This document shows positions 35,142-43,994 of a stretch of 64,000 nt of DNA, piece by piece. Under the pieces are notes generated by a model. That model was not told the DNA's origin, did not search any database, and worked only from the letters and a program-made list of their open reading frames with translations. The stretch is from JABDMH01 sp965223025 (lineage in GTDB: Bacteria; Bacteroidota; Bacteroidia; Chitinophagales; Saprospiraceae). Position numbers and translations under genes: made by a program. The stretch's first letter is position 1; every line of letters starts with the position of its first letter. The stretch covers positions 2,976,001 through 3,040,000 of the forward strand of contig CBDCVP010000023.1 of NCBI GenBank assembly GCA_965223025.1, given 5' to 3'.

Positions 35142-36203
35142 ATGGATGACAAAATGCAAAAAGCTATGCAAATTCTCCAGATGAAAGCCCTGGCGATCGT
35201 CATAACATTGTCATTAATGGTTTTGGGAGTACATTGTTCCTCTTTAAATCATCCCACCACATTGACTCAGAGTGTAGAGGGAACTCATCGGATGGGGCCA
35301 AATAAGATCTGGCTATCCCATGAACATATCCTGGTTGATTTTATCGGGGCTGACCACATCCAATCATCCGATTGGAATCATGACACGGTGATTACTACCG
35401 TACTACCCTATCTCAATGAATTGCATAAACATGGCGTTGATTTTTTTGTGGATGCCACACCCAACTACCTTGGCAGGGATGTGCTTCTTCTTGAAAAACT
35501 CGCACAGAGATCTGGTATTGAAATCATCACCAACACTGGCCTCTACGGTGCTCGCAACAATCAATTCATCCCAATGTATGCTAAAGGCATCAGTGCTGAA
35601 CACCTGGCTGAGATGTGGATACATGAATTTGAAAATGGGATTGAAGGTACCTCGATCAAACCCGGGTTCATCAAAATTGGTATTGATAATTCAGACACCC
35701 TATCGGACCTACATCAAAAACTAGTCCGAGCTGCAGCGCTCACTCACTTAGGGACCGGTCTAGTCATAGCCTCTCATACCGGGAAGGGAGCAGGTATGTG
35801 GCCACAATTGGATATTTTAAAAAGCATGGGTGTCTCGCCCCAGGCCTTTATCTGGGTCCATGCCCAAAATGAAACCGACAATAAGTCCTATCTTGCTGCG
35901 GCAAGAATGGGATGCTGGATTAGTCTTGATGGAGTGGGTGGATCCTTGAATAAACACATTGATAAAATCTTGTATGCCAAAACAAATGGATTTTTGGATA
36001 AAGTTTTGATTTCACACGATGCGGGTTGGTACGATCCGCAAAAGGAAAAACAGGCGATAAAACCTTACACAGCCATTTTTGAACATTTATATCCAGCACT
36101 AAAAAATCGTGGATTTTCGGAGGATGATTTCAACTTGCTGATTTCCATTAATCCATCACAAGCCTTCTCCATTAAAATCAGAAGGCTAGCGGACACAGGA
36201 TAA
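35142..36203 (+). CDS. Phosphotriesterase-family lipoprotein
   Basis: A 353-residue TIM-barrel amidohydrolase of the phosphotriesterase-related family. The first metal motif is WLSHEHILVDF (HxH). The bridging carbamylated Lys is probably in GFIKIGID. His ligands follow in VIASHTGKG and WVHAQNE, and the Asp ligand is in ISHDAGWY. The N-terminus has a membrane segment with a lipobox-like LMVLGVHCSS, so it is probably periplasmic and lipid-anchored. Members act as lactonases or phosphotriesterases. Several in-frame ATGs precede the hydrophobic segment, so the exact start is uncertain. It is next to the exported ADP-ribosylglycohydrolase. Confidence 0.85.
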   Translation: MDDKMQKAMQILQMKALAIVITLSLMVLGVHCSSLNHPTTLTQSVEGTHRMGPNKIWLSHEHILVDFIGADHIQSSDWNHDTVITTVLPYLNELHKHGVDFFVDATPNYLGRDVLLLEKLAQRSGIEIITNTGLYGARNNQFIPMYAKGISAEHLAEMWIHEFENGIEGTSIKPGFIKIGIDNSDTLSDLHQKLVRAAALTHLGTGLVIASHTGKGAGMWPQLDILKSMGVSPQAFIWVHAQNETDNKSYLAAARMGCWISLDGVGGSLNKHIDKILYAKTNGFLDKVLISHDAGWYDPQKEKQAIKPYTAIFEHLYPALKNRGFSEDDFNLLISINPSQAFSIKIRRLADTG

Positions 36204-36348
36204 ATAAACCATTTGAAGAGATGATAACTTCACTCTTCAATTGACAACGTCATGTTTGGTCCTACTTCGTTGTGGTCCCTCACTTATGGAAGGAAAGCAA
36301 GTGACCCAAGGTATCACCACACGATTGATCATCATACAGTTGAGAAAA

Positions 36349-36714
36349 ATGAATACAATGAAAATTTTTAAGACATTCACTTTCGATTCAGCTCATTTCT
36401 TACCCAATGTTCCTGAGGGTCATAAATGCAAAAATGTCCATGGTCACACTTATCGGCTGACGGTGTTCTTTGAGGGTGAGTTAGTGAAAGATCTTGATTG
36501 GGTAGTGGATTTTGCCGATATAAAAAAAGTGGTGGGTCCCATTATTGACCAGATTGATCACAAATTATTGAATGATATTGAGGGCTTGGAAAACCCGACC
36601 TGTGAAATCATTGCCAAGTGGCTGTGGAATAAAATCGTCTTCAAAATGCCCTCGATCGCCAAGATTGAGTTGTATGAAAACACTACCTCCGGAGCAATCT
36701 ACGAGGGCCGATAG
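36349..36714 (+). CDS. queD: 6-carboxytetrahydropterin synthase (QueD) / PTPS family
   Basis: A 121-residue enzyme that turns dihydroneopterin triphosphate into 6-carboxytetrahydropterin in queuosine and 7-deazaguanine synthesis. The zinc ligands are the His of FDSAHFLPN and both His of VHGHTYRL. The catalytic Cys is in HKCKNVHGH, the usual CxxxHGH arrangement. DFADIKKVVGPIIDQIDH and the final LYENTTSGAIYEG are also typical. The open frame extends back to 36241, but the N-terminal part there is not family-like. ATG at 36349 or 36358 gives a normal length. Other que genes are not in the window. Confidence 0.92.
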   Translation: MNTMKIFKTFTFDSAHFLPNVPEGHKCKNVHGHTYRLTVFFEGELVKDLDWVVDFADIKKVVGPIIDQIDHKLLNDIEGLENPTCEIIAKWLWNKIVFKMPSIAKIELYENTTSGAIYEGR

Positions 36715-36762
36715 ACGCATGGGACTCCGACATGACATTGACCAGGAATAATAAGTACTATC

Positions 36763-37053
36763 ATGAGTTTTCGGTTTTCACACCTAAAAAATCTACTCAG
36801 AGAAGCTATGAGACAGAAGAATCCCAGCATTCGCGCAGTACCATCGGTCTGTGTGGTGGATCAAGATGGAGGTCTGGTAGATTACCTGAATAGTACCGGG
36901 CAGGCAGAGATCAACAATTGTTGGGCTTGCCACCATACCAAACTCTACAACTTGCTGCTAAAAGGTATTGAATTTACTGTCTTAGGCTGCGCCGTGGGAT
37001 CATTGTCTGCAGTAGCCGCCACTACAGAAAATCCATTAATGCACAAAAAATGA
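36763..37053 (+). pseudogene. N-terminal stub of a nucleoside phosphorylase
   Basis: A 96-residue frame with the start of a purine/uridine-type nucleoside phosphorylase: FSHLKNLLREAMRQKNPSIRAV, VCVVDQDGGLVDYL, WACHHTKLYNLLLKG and FTVLGCAVGSLSAVA. Homologues continue from the GCAVGAPFAVL region for another 200 residues containing the phosphate and ribose sites, which are absent here. Instead the frame ends in TTENPLMHKK and a stop, and the sulfatase gene starts four bases later. The loss suggests a deletion that brought the sulfatase next to it. An alternative is a real short protein, which I consider less likely. Confidence 0.7.
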
Positions 37054-37057
37054 ATCT

Positions 37058-38539
37058 ATGAAAACCAACTTCCTTCTACTGTTTGTTTTAGCGAGCCTGC
37101 ATCTGTACTCTCAGGACATCAAACCCAATATTTTGATCATCTCGGCAGATGAGATGGTTCCTATGCTGCTGGGTGCTTATGGACATCCTGTGGTAAAAAC
37201 ACCACATCTGGATCAGCTGGTAAAACAAGGTGTAAGATTTGATGCCTGCTATGCCAATAATCCACTTTGTGCACCAGCCAGGGCGGTGATGCTCACAGGA
37301 ATGTATTCTTCAAATATTCGGGTTTATGACAATGCTTCACCGTTGGCCTCGGAAATCCCAACAATCAATCACTATCTGGTCGAGAACGATTATGAAACCG
37401 TCTTATGTGGTAAAGTACATTTTGTAGGGCCAGATCAGCTGCATGGATTCGAAAAAAGGCTGATAGAGAGCCACTACCCTACCGATTATCGTTGGGTCAA
37501 ATCACGAGATGAGAAGATTCCTCGACCACACGTGAATAATTATGTGTCCAGCCGTTTGAAGATTGATCACCCAAGTCAGAATCTGAAACTTGATGAACTT
37601 GCTCATACGAAAGCCATTGAGTATTTACAAGACAATGATGGAACGAAACCATTCTTCTTGTTTGTCTCTTATAATTTTCCTCATGAGCCCTTCTGGCCTC
37701 CGCAGAAATACTGGGACATGTACGCAGATGCTGAAATCCAATTGCCCGAGTTTCCCGAAGATTGGCAGGATAAACTCAGTATTATGGACAAATGGCTGCG
37801 ACGTCATTCCAGCACCGATGTCACAGATGTGACGATTCCGAAAAGCATTAGGGAAGTACGGCGTGCATACTACGCCCTGTATACCTACATCGATGACAAG
37901 GTAGGCGAAATATTGTCCGTGCTAAATGAAAAAGGACTGCAGGAAAATACCATTGTTGTTTTTACCAGTGATCATGGAGACATGGTAGGAGAAAAAGGGA
38001 TGGTGCAAAAGCGAAGTTTTAACGAATGGTCGGCTCGTGTACCGTTGATTGTAAAATATCCAGACCGACGTTTTGCGGGCACTGAGCAAACCACTCCGGT
38101 ATCATTAGTAGATGTCATGCCCACGATGTTAGACTGGGCAGGTATTCCCAATGATCAACGACTTGAGTGTGATGGAGCCAGTTTGATGCCACTGATGGAC
38201 GGCACGAAGGACGACGACCGATTTGCCATCATAGAGAATCACTCAGAGGGTGTATACACCACCTGTTTTAGTGTGGTGAAAAGTGGATATAAATACAATT
38301 GGTTTACCGGATATGGAGCCCAATTGATTGACCTGGAAGCAGATCCTGGTGAATGGAACAATCTAAGTGGCCAACGTGAATATGCAAGGTTGGAGCATGA
38401 TTTAAGAAAACTGATTTTAGATCGCTTTGATCCACGTCAATTGGAAAAGGAGGTGAGACACAGTATCCGAAGTAGAATGATGATTCAATCGGTATTGGAG
38501 AAACAAGGTATCGACTGGAAATATTATCCAGATCATTGA
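37058..38539 (+). CDS. Secreted sulfatase (choline-sulfatase/arylsulfatase-like)
   Basis: A 493-residue type I sulfatase with signal peptide LLLFVLASLHLYSQ. Metal site 1 is NILIISADEMVP. The formylglycine motif is CAPAR with Cys71, followed by LTGMYSSN. Metal site 2 is VVFTSDHGDMVGEKGMVQK. LCGKVHFVG is the conserved active-site Lys stretch. The C-terminal part has WFTGYGAQLIDLEADPGEWNNL, as in small-ester sulfatases such as choline sulfatase. It starts four bases after a truncated phosphorylase, so its promoter may now lie within or ahead of that stub. It is the second sulfatase in the window. Confidence 0.9.
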   Translation: MKTNFLLLFVLASLHLYSQDIKPNILIISADEMVPMLLGAYGHPVVKTPHLDQLVKQGVRFDACYANNPLCAPARAVMLTGMYSSNIRVYDNASPLASEIPTINHYLVENDYETVLCGKVHFVGPDQLHGFEKRLIESHYPTDYRWVKSRDEKIPRPHVNNYVSSRLKIDHPSQNLKLDELAHTKAIEYLQDNDGTKPFFLFVSYNFPHEPFWPPQKYWDMYADAEIQLPEFPEDWQDKLSIMDKWLRRHSSTDVTDVTIPKSIREVRRAYYALYTYIDDKVGEILSVLNEKGLQENTIVVFTSDHGDMVGEKGMVQKRSFNEWSARVPLIVKYPDRRFAGTEQTTPVSLVDVMPTMLDWAGIPNDQRLECDGASLMPLMDGTKDDDRFAIIENHSEGVYTTCFSVVKSGYKYNWFTGYGAQLIDLEADPGEWNNLSGQREYARLEHDLRKLILDRFDPRQLEKEVRHSIRSRMMIQSVLEKQGIDWKYYPDH

Positions 38540-38776
38540 ACATTGATTCCATCTATGCAGTGCCGAAGGGCAACCATGGAGTGATGCCTGTAAGAAGATG
38601 GTCGGAGAAGATATATGAAATGGTTCGATGATCTGACCCTGCAATAATTAGTAAACGCTTGGATATTTTTGAGCCCGCTAGGGCTACAGCATTCACCGAG
38701 ACGGACACCAAGAAATTCCTTCATCGTAGATCACAGCATTTTGTTCGAATCATCTCCTGGAAATTCAGTTGGAAAA

Positions 38777-40201
38777 ATGGAATGCATCAGCATTTTTGAC
38801 ATGCTCAAGATCGGTGTGGGACCTTCGAGCTCTCACACCTTGGGCCCCTGGCGCGCTGCTGAGCGCTGGATTTCAGCATTGACATCTGGTGACCATTTTG
38901 ATCATGTGATCCGGGTAAAGGCTCACCTATATGGCTCGCTATCCCTGACCGGAAAAGGACACGCCACCGACCGTGCCATCATCTTGGGTCTATCAGGCGC
39001 CAACCCAGTGACTGTAACTGCAGGTGACATTCAAGGCATTGTAGAGAAGGTAAAGCAAACACGCACCTTACTTCTAGGCAAAAGGAGAGAAGTTGTTTTT
39101 GATCCAACCGTTGATATTTTATTTCATCAGAAATTTCTACCCTTCCATGCCAACGGTCTTAAGTTTGAAGCCATTCTAACCTCAGGAAGTAGGAAGACAA
39201 AAACCTATTATTCCATCGGCGGGGGGTTTGTCGTAACTAAGGAGCGCAATAATGCCAAGAAGAATATGGAAGAGTTCAGGACCTTTCCATTCCCCATTAC
39301 GCAAGGCCATGAGCTCCTCACTTACTGTAAAAAAACTCGCAAGTCCATTTCCGAAATAGTGCTGACTAATGAGCGTTCGTTGCGAAGCGATGCTGAAATC
39401 GACCAGGGGATAAGAGACATTTGGGAAACTATGCTTGAAAGTATCTATCTAGGATGTCATAGTGTAGGCAAATTGCCAGGTGGACTCAATGTCAGGCGAC
39501 GCGCATCTGAAATGCATAGAAAACTAATCGGGGATCAACAGTACAGATCATCTCAAGCATGGTTAGAAGTATTGCGCGATGGCAGGGTCGGCTTCCGACA
39601 GATCCTAAATTGGGTCAGTTGTTTTGCCCTAGCCGTTAATGAGGTCAATGCCTCTTTAGGTCGTGTGGTAACTGCCCCAACGAATGGCAGTGCCGGGGTC
39701 ATTCCGGCTGTCATCATGTATTATCTTATCATAGAAAAAGAAGCTTCGGGATTCGACCAAATCAAAAGATTCCTGCTAGTAGCTAGTGAAATCGGAAGCA
39801 TCTTTAAAAAAGGTGCAACCATCTCTGCAGCCATGGGTGGATGCCAAGCTGAGATCGGCGTATCGGCTGCTATGGCCGCTGGAGGCCTAACTGAACTTTT
39901 GGGAGGCACCCCTGCGCAAGTGCTGATGGCGGCTGAAATCGCCATGGAGCATCACTTGGGACTGACCTGTGACCCCGTGGCAGGTCTTGTGCAGATACCT
40001 TGCATCGAAAGAAACTCTATGGGTGCTATAAAAGCAATCAATGCAGCTGAGTTGGCAGTAGGTTCTGACCCTGATGAAGCAAAAATATCGCTCGATAAAG
40101 TTGTCCAGACCATGTGGGAAACCGCCAAAGATATGAATGTCAAGTACAAAGAAACCTCGAAAGGCGGTCTAGCAGTTGGCGTATTTTTGAGTGACTGTTG
40201 A
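38777..40201 (+). CDS. sdaA: L-serine ammonia-lyase (single-chain, iron-sulfur)
   Basis: A 474-residue enzyme that deaminates L-serine to pyruvate. The N-terminal beta domain shows ISIFDMLKIGVGPSSSHTLGPWRAA. The alpha domain has TAPTNGSAGVIPAVIMYY. The [4Fe-4S] Cys are in MGGCQAEIGVSAA, LTCDPVAGL and VQIPCIERN. Length matches the single-chain SdaA type. The frame extends back to 38669, but ECISIFDMLKIG is the usual beginning, so ATG at 38777 is taken. It is a cytosolic, oxygen-sensitive enzyme. Its neighbours are unrelated. Confidence 0.93.
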   Translation: MECISIFDMLKIGVGPSSSHTLGPWRAAERWISALTSGDHFDHVIRVKAHLYGSLSLTGKGHATDRAIILGLSGANPVTVTAGDIQGIVEKVKQTRTLLLGKRREVVFDPTVDILFHQKFLPFHANGLKFEAILTSGSRKTKTYYSIGGGFVVTKERNNAKKNMEEFRTFPFPITQGHELLTYCKKTRKSISEIVLTNERSLRSDAEIDQGIRDIWETMLESIYLGCHSVGKLPGGLNVRRRASEMHRKLIGDQQYRSSQAWLEVLRDGRVGFRQILNWVSCFALAVNEVNASLGRVVTAPTNGSAGVIPAVIMYYLIIEKEASGFDQIKRFLLVASEIGSIFKKGATISAAMGGCQAEIGVSAAMAAGGLTELLGGTPAQVLMAAEIAMEHHLGLTCDPVAGLVQIPCIERNSMGAIKAINAAELAVGSDPDEAKISLDKVVQTMWETAKDMNVKYKETSKGGLAVGVFLSDC

Positions 40202-40290
40202 GTCAGAGAGTTAGCATGTATCATCAGACATCTCCGACGATGGACGAGTTCTCAGAAAATGATCTGAGTGCTTGTGTGAGTGTTACACTG

Positions 40291-40319
40291 GACCCCTTGA
40301 AAATAAAATCGAAAGGGTC
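40291..40319. terminator. Candidate bidirectional terminator hairpin
   Basis: GACCCCTT at 40291-40298 pairs with AAAGGGTC at 40312-40319 (one mismatch, 13-base AT-rich loop). It lies between the convergent ends at 40201 and 40346. Confidence 0.45.
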
Positions 40320-40345
40320 AAGATCAGTCTTTCAGTCACTAATGA

Positions 40346-41674
40346 CTAATTCATCATCATGATCTCGAATACGGCACCAGCCTGGACTTCAACGCCAACA
40401 CCCAGCGTCACTTGGGTCGCCTCAAAAGTGATGTCGCCAGTGATTAAGACATTTGGATCAGCAATAATTTCACAATCTGTATAGGTATGGGTACCGCTCA
40501 ATGTCTCGTTACTAAAGGTCATGGGGGATGGACATTCCATTCCATCAAGTATGATCTCATCGCTGGATGTTTTGACAGATCCAGCGGCGTTTCGGATCTG
40601 GACAAACACCGTTTTAGTCCCATTCCCTGGGCTAAGTTCCCAGGTTTTGTCTGGACTATATGTCTCCCAGGCAGACCAGTTTTGATTGTCATTGCTGAAT
40701 CGCATAGAAACAGCCGTATAAGATTCGTAAGGTGAGACCGGAGTGCCATAAACGTATAAGGCCACTGTACGGCTATCACTTTCTACTTCCTCTCTGTTGA
40801 TCACTAAGGGGTAGATATTATTCCTCCGACCAAAATTTTGTGTCCAATAGTGATAATAGGGACCACTGGCAGCATCCTGGACACAGTTACGGTCATCGTC
40901 CAATCGATCTGACGGAGTACTGCTCCCATCGTAAGCATAACCTGCACCCATGGCCCGATAGGAACTGGATAAAATGTTATTGCGATGGCCAGAACTGCCC
41001 ATCCACTGAGCCATCGCATCAGCTGCTGTATTACTCCCGGCTGCAATGTTCTCTGCCACAGCATTCCAGTAGTAGCCAGTACTTGTGACTCGATCTCCAG
41101 GACTGGTACCTGAATCAAGGTCACAATGTGCAAAGAAATCATCATTTGCCATCTCCCAGGTATGCCCCTGGGCAGCAGAATGGATCAGATCATTGTTTTT
41201 AAGGGGTGGTTTCATTCCGTTGTCCCATCGTTCGATATTAGTCAAGCGGACGATCTCGGCCTGCTCCGTACTGATGGCTCTCTTCTGGGATGGATTGGTT
41301 GGTCCAATATGTATGTCAGGAACCTTGAAGATCGGAGGTGGGTTGCGATCGACTTCTTCCACTACACCTTTTTTCCCTAGCCCATATATAGAAACAATTT
41401 CGTAAACACCATCGGAGTTCCTGACAAACACCTGCCATCTCTGATCTTGGAATTTCTTGATCATTCTCCTTAAGTGGATCTTGCTTTCAGGTAACTTCAG
41501 TAGTAATTGCGTCTTAATAGCATGGTGGTCTTCAGCTTCAAACTCCATACTATTTGGGGTTGGAAATGATAGAATGACACCTTCAAATATGGTATAGAGG
41601 TCATGAGTCTGAGCAAAAGATAAGGATGCCGTCAAAGTGCAGACAAATACTAGGGGGAGTAGTAGTTGCTTCAT
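40346..41674 (-). CDS. Secreted CAP/SCP-domain protein
   Basis: A 442-residue exported protein with signal peptide LLLPLVFVCTLTASLSFAQ. A central CAP (SCP/PR-1) domain of about 150 residues shows EIVRLTNIERWDNGMKPPL, AQGHTWEMANDDFFAHC, ENIAAGSNTAADAMAQWM and SSGHRNNILSSSYRAMGAGY, with the paired His and Glu of the CAP cavity. After this come beta-rich stretches and a C-terminal ITGDITFEATQVTLGVGVEV-like ladder, as in Bacteroidota 3-coathanger-stack tails. An upstream frame exists, but ATG at 41674 fits the signal peptide and the TAGATTTG box. The function may be adhesion or proteolysis. Confidence 0.82.
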   Translation of the reverse strand: MKQLLLPLVFVCTLTASLSFAQTHDLYTIFEGVILSFPTPNSMEFEAEDHHAIKTQLLLKLPESKIHLRRMIKKFQDQRWQVFVRNSDGVYEIVSIYGLGKKGVVEEVDRNPPPIFKVPDIHIGPTNPSQKRAISTEQAEIVRLTNIERWDNGMKPPLKNNDLIHSAAQGHTWEMANDDFFAHCDLDSGTSPGDRVTSTGYYWNAVAENIAAGSNTAADAMAQWMGSSGHRNNILSSSYRAMGAGYAYDGSSTPSDRLDDDRNCVQDAASGPYYHYWTQNFGRRNNIYPLVINREEVESDSRTVALYVYGTPVSPYESYTAVSMRFSNDNQNWSAWETYSPDKTWELSPGNGTKTVFVQIRNAAGSVKTSSDEIILDGMECPSPMTFSNETLSGTHTYTDCEIIADPNVLITGDITFEATQVTLGVGVEVQAGAVFEIMMMN

Positions 41675-41700
41675 AAATGTAGAGTCAGCAAAAATCGAAC

Positions 41701-41708
41701 CAAATCTA
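41701..41708 (-). promoter_or_regulatory. Candidate -7 box (TAGATTTG)
   Basis: A perfect TAnnTTTG match on the minus strand, 27 bases before the ATG at 41674. It supports that start over the longer frame. Confidence 0.45.
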
Positions 41709-41958
41709 AGGTAATGTAAGGCAATAGTATGTCCGTGGGGAATGTGCCCTATAAAAAGATATCTAGTGATAACTCCAGAATGGCCACAATATTGTGTCCT
41801 GATATGGTAAAACATCTTGAAGGCAGAGTATTGTGCGACCAGATCAACAAGTGATCGTTCTCATGCCATTTAGAGTGGACTCCCTTCACCTGCATCCATG
41901 AATCCGAAATGATGTACCTGTCGACAATCGTCGGCTGAAGGATCTATTCAAATTTGCA

Positions 41959-43524
41959 TTACTCACACCCGTCAATCTCAAATGTTAGAACATCTCCCAG
42001 CCCCACTTCCAATCCTGGATCCGCACAGATATGGTCTCCTGCTCGCAAAGAAAGGCTGCTGTTTATCAATGCGCTCCCCACTGTAATAGAATGACTGGCT
42101 TGCAAGTCGACTTCGGTATCCAGAATCGGAGCCCCCAGGGCCAATGTATCCGGGCAATAGCAGCTACTGGCTTGGATGCTGAGGTCATCTAGATATATCT
42201 TTTGCACCGCATCATTGCCAAGATTAAAGCTAAAAACTGAGTTGATATCCGTCGGCTTCTCCATGGCAAAATCAAATGAATAGTTGGTGGCGGTTGTCGT
42301 AATCGGTTGAAGGTGATAAGCGTAGCCCGTGCTGCCAGACAGATTATTAAGAATGACAGAGAGGGAGTGATCAGTCTGGTTTGTCCAAGCTGAGAAAGTA
42401 ACACGAAAAGACTTTCCCATCTGTAAGTTGACCCCCTTCTGCCGAAGGTTGACATGCCAACGATACATCCCAACTGCGCTGATGTCCACCTCGGCCACTC
42501 CCTGGCTCACATCAAATTGCCCCGCACCGGTGCCGGCAGTAAAAAGATACCAACCATGATCCAGACCTTGATCGAAAGTTGTATTAATGGCCTTCTCACA
42601 ATCTTGGCAGGCACCATCGATGTACGGGCTCAGGTCCAAATAAAACATCTTGGGATTGTAGTTAGGATTGTCATCTGCACCTTCTTTAGAAATATAGACC
42701 TCATGATTGTTCTTGAATGCAATGCCCTCGTACTGTCGGGGCTGAATAGAAAAATAATGGGTAGTACCGGAAAAAAAATCACTACCCTGGAAGCAAGAGA
42801 ACACCCAGATGCGACTGTATCCTAATAAAGTCAATACTTTTTTGTCGGGTGATATATCTGCCCCGGTGATTCGAACCTCCCCGGGTACCGGATCTCCTGG
42901 AAGCAAGGTTTGCAGCGAATCATGAAGTATCGCTACATGTTCACCACCTCCCACGTGAGGGTGGTCCGGAATACGATACACGTAGGTTACCCCTTCGGTC
43001 AGATCGGGATCATTATGGATGTTTTTGATGATGATGTACAATGAATCTTGAAAATAGAACATCGCTTCAGATTCCAAATTTCCGACGGCGGGGACAGTAA
43101 ATTTGATCGTCTCTGTAGCTGGGAAGTGGGTTGAATACCCGTTTGGATCGGCAATCTTGATGATCTGGTCCTCAGCAGCAGGTGTCCAATTGCCGAAGTC
43201 ACCAATATATAGATTCCCTTGATCATCCCTGGTCATGTCTTCCCAATCATAGTAAGGAACATCCAGGTCCAGGTATCTTGAAAACGTATCCAGATCATCC
43301 AACCGGATGCTGTAAATAGAATCTGGGTATTTATGATCGTTATGTGCCCAGATTTCAAAATGGTGGTTGCCGGTATTATAGTGCATGGCCAAGCCAGATG
43401 GTTCGGAAATGGCATCATTCATAAAACCCAAATCCATTGGTTGCACTTGAGCTCCCAAGGCAAGGGGCACTAAGATGTAAATAACTGCAACCAGTTGTAA
43501 GAAACTCTTGTTTGAAGACGGCAT
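41959..43524 (-). CDS. Secreted beta-propeller-like protein with C-terminal carbohydrate-binding-like domain
   Basis: A 521-residue exported protein with signal peptide (LVAVIYILVPLALGAQ). Residues 35-310 read like a propeller of SdiA/phytase-like type: SEPSGLAMHYN, WEDMTRDDQGNLYIGDFGN, RITGADISPDKKVLTLLGYSRIWVF and RQYEGIAFKNNHEVYISKEG. Residues 320-450 resemble a jelly-roll CBM4/9-like module (FDQGLDHGWYLFTAGTG, FRVTFSAWTNQTDHSL, KIYLDDLSIQASS). The tail TVGSALINSSLSLRAGDHI is similar to that of the neighbouring CAP protein and is probably a shared surface-display or stack domain. The function is unknown. Confidence 0.65.
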   Translation of the reverse strand: MPSSNKSFLQLVAVIYILVPLALGAQVQPMDLGFMNDAISEPSGLAMHYNTGNHHFEIWAHNDHKYPDSIYSIRLDDLDTFSRYLDLDVPYYDWEDMTRDDQGNLYIGDFGNWTPAAEDQIIKIADPNGYSTHFPATETIKFTVPAVGNLESEAMFYFQDSLYIIIKNIHNDPDLTEGVTYVYRIPDHPHVGGGEHVAILHDSLQTLLPGDPVPGEVRITGADISPDKKVLTLLGYSRIWVFSCFQGSDFFSGTTHYFSIQPRQYEGIAFKNNHEVYISKEGADDNPNYNPKMFYLDLSPYIDGACQDCEKAINTTFDQGLDHGWYLFTAGTGAGQFDVSQGVAEVDISAVGMYRWHVNLRQKGVNLQMGKSFRVTFSAWTNQTDHSLSVILNNLSGSTGYAYHLQPITTTATNYSFDFAMEKPTDINSVFSFNLGNDAVQKIYLDDLSIQASSCYCPDTLALGAPILDTEVDLQASHSITVGSALINSSLSLRAGDHICADPGLEVGLGDVLTFEIDGCE

Positions 43525-43579
43525 TACAGAGACTATGTATTAGATGTGAGGATTTAACAAGTCAGGAATGCGTCCTTCA

Positions 43580-43587
43580 CAAATATA
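43580..43587 (-). promoter_or_regulatory. Candidate -7 box (TATATTTG)
   Basis: A perfect TAnnTTTG match on the minus strand, 56 bases before the ATG at 43524. Confidence 0.45.
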
Positions 43588-43689
43588 CAATCTTAGTCCG
43601 GGAAAGTGAGTACCTATTTAAACCCTCATAAATTGTTTTTATGCCTTGATGTTCCTCATATGGTCATCGACTTTAGTGAAAACGATCAC

Positions 43690-43870
43690 ATCATCGAGTA
43701 CAGCGGAGTATCCCTTTTCTATTTTCCGTTTCCCATTCCTTGGATTTCTGTGTGAATCCTGTTTTGGCATTTTCGATTTATCTCCCTTTTGCATTTTGAC
43801 TTCAGCATTTTTTGGTTTTACCTTTTTTCCGATTTCTATCCGCATTGTCCCCTTTCGGCATTTGGCCTTT
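43690..43870. repeat. Purine/pyrimidine-biased intergenic repeat tract
   Basis: About 180 bases are strongly T/C-rich on the plus strand, with GCATTTT or a near form recurring at least five times at uneven 14-40 base spacing. On the minus strand it reads as A/G-rich AAATGC repeats. A 68-codon Lys-rich minus frame here follows from the composition and is not taken as a gene. Confidence 0.55.
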
Positions 43871-43994
43871 TTCTACTTACTTGAGAGAAGCCATAAAACT
43901 CATTGAAATTTTATATGATTTTTCAACTAGTTCTCGTAAAAGATCCCTTCCTTTAGGTCAACAATGTCTAGAGGTCACCACCAAATCCTGCTGC

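Noticed and set aside
43639..43845. Lys-rich 68-codon minus frame
   Set aside because: Explained by the A/G-rich repeat tract; no start context or domain.
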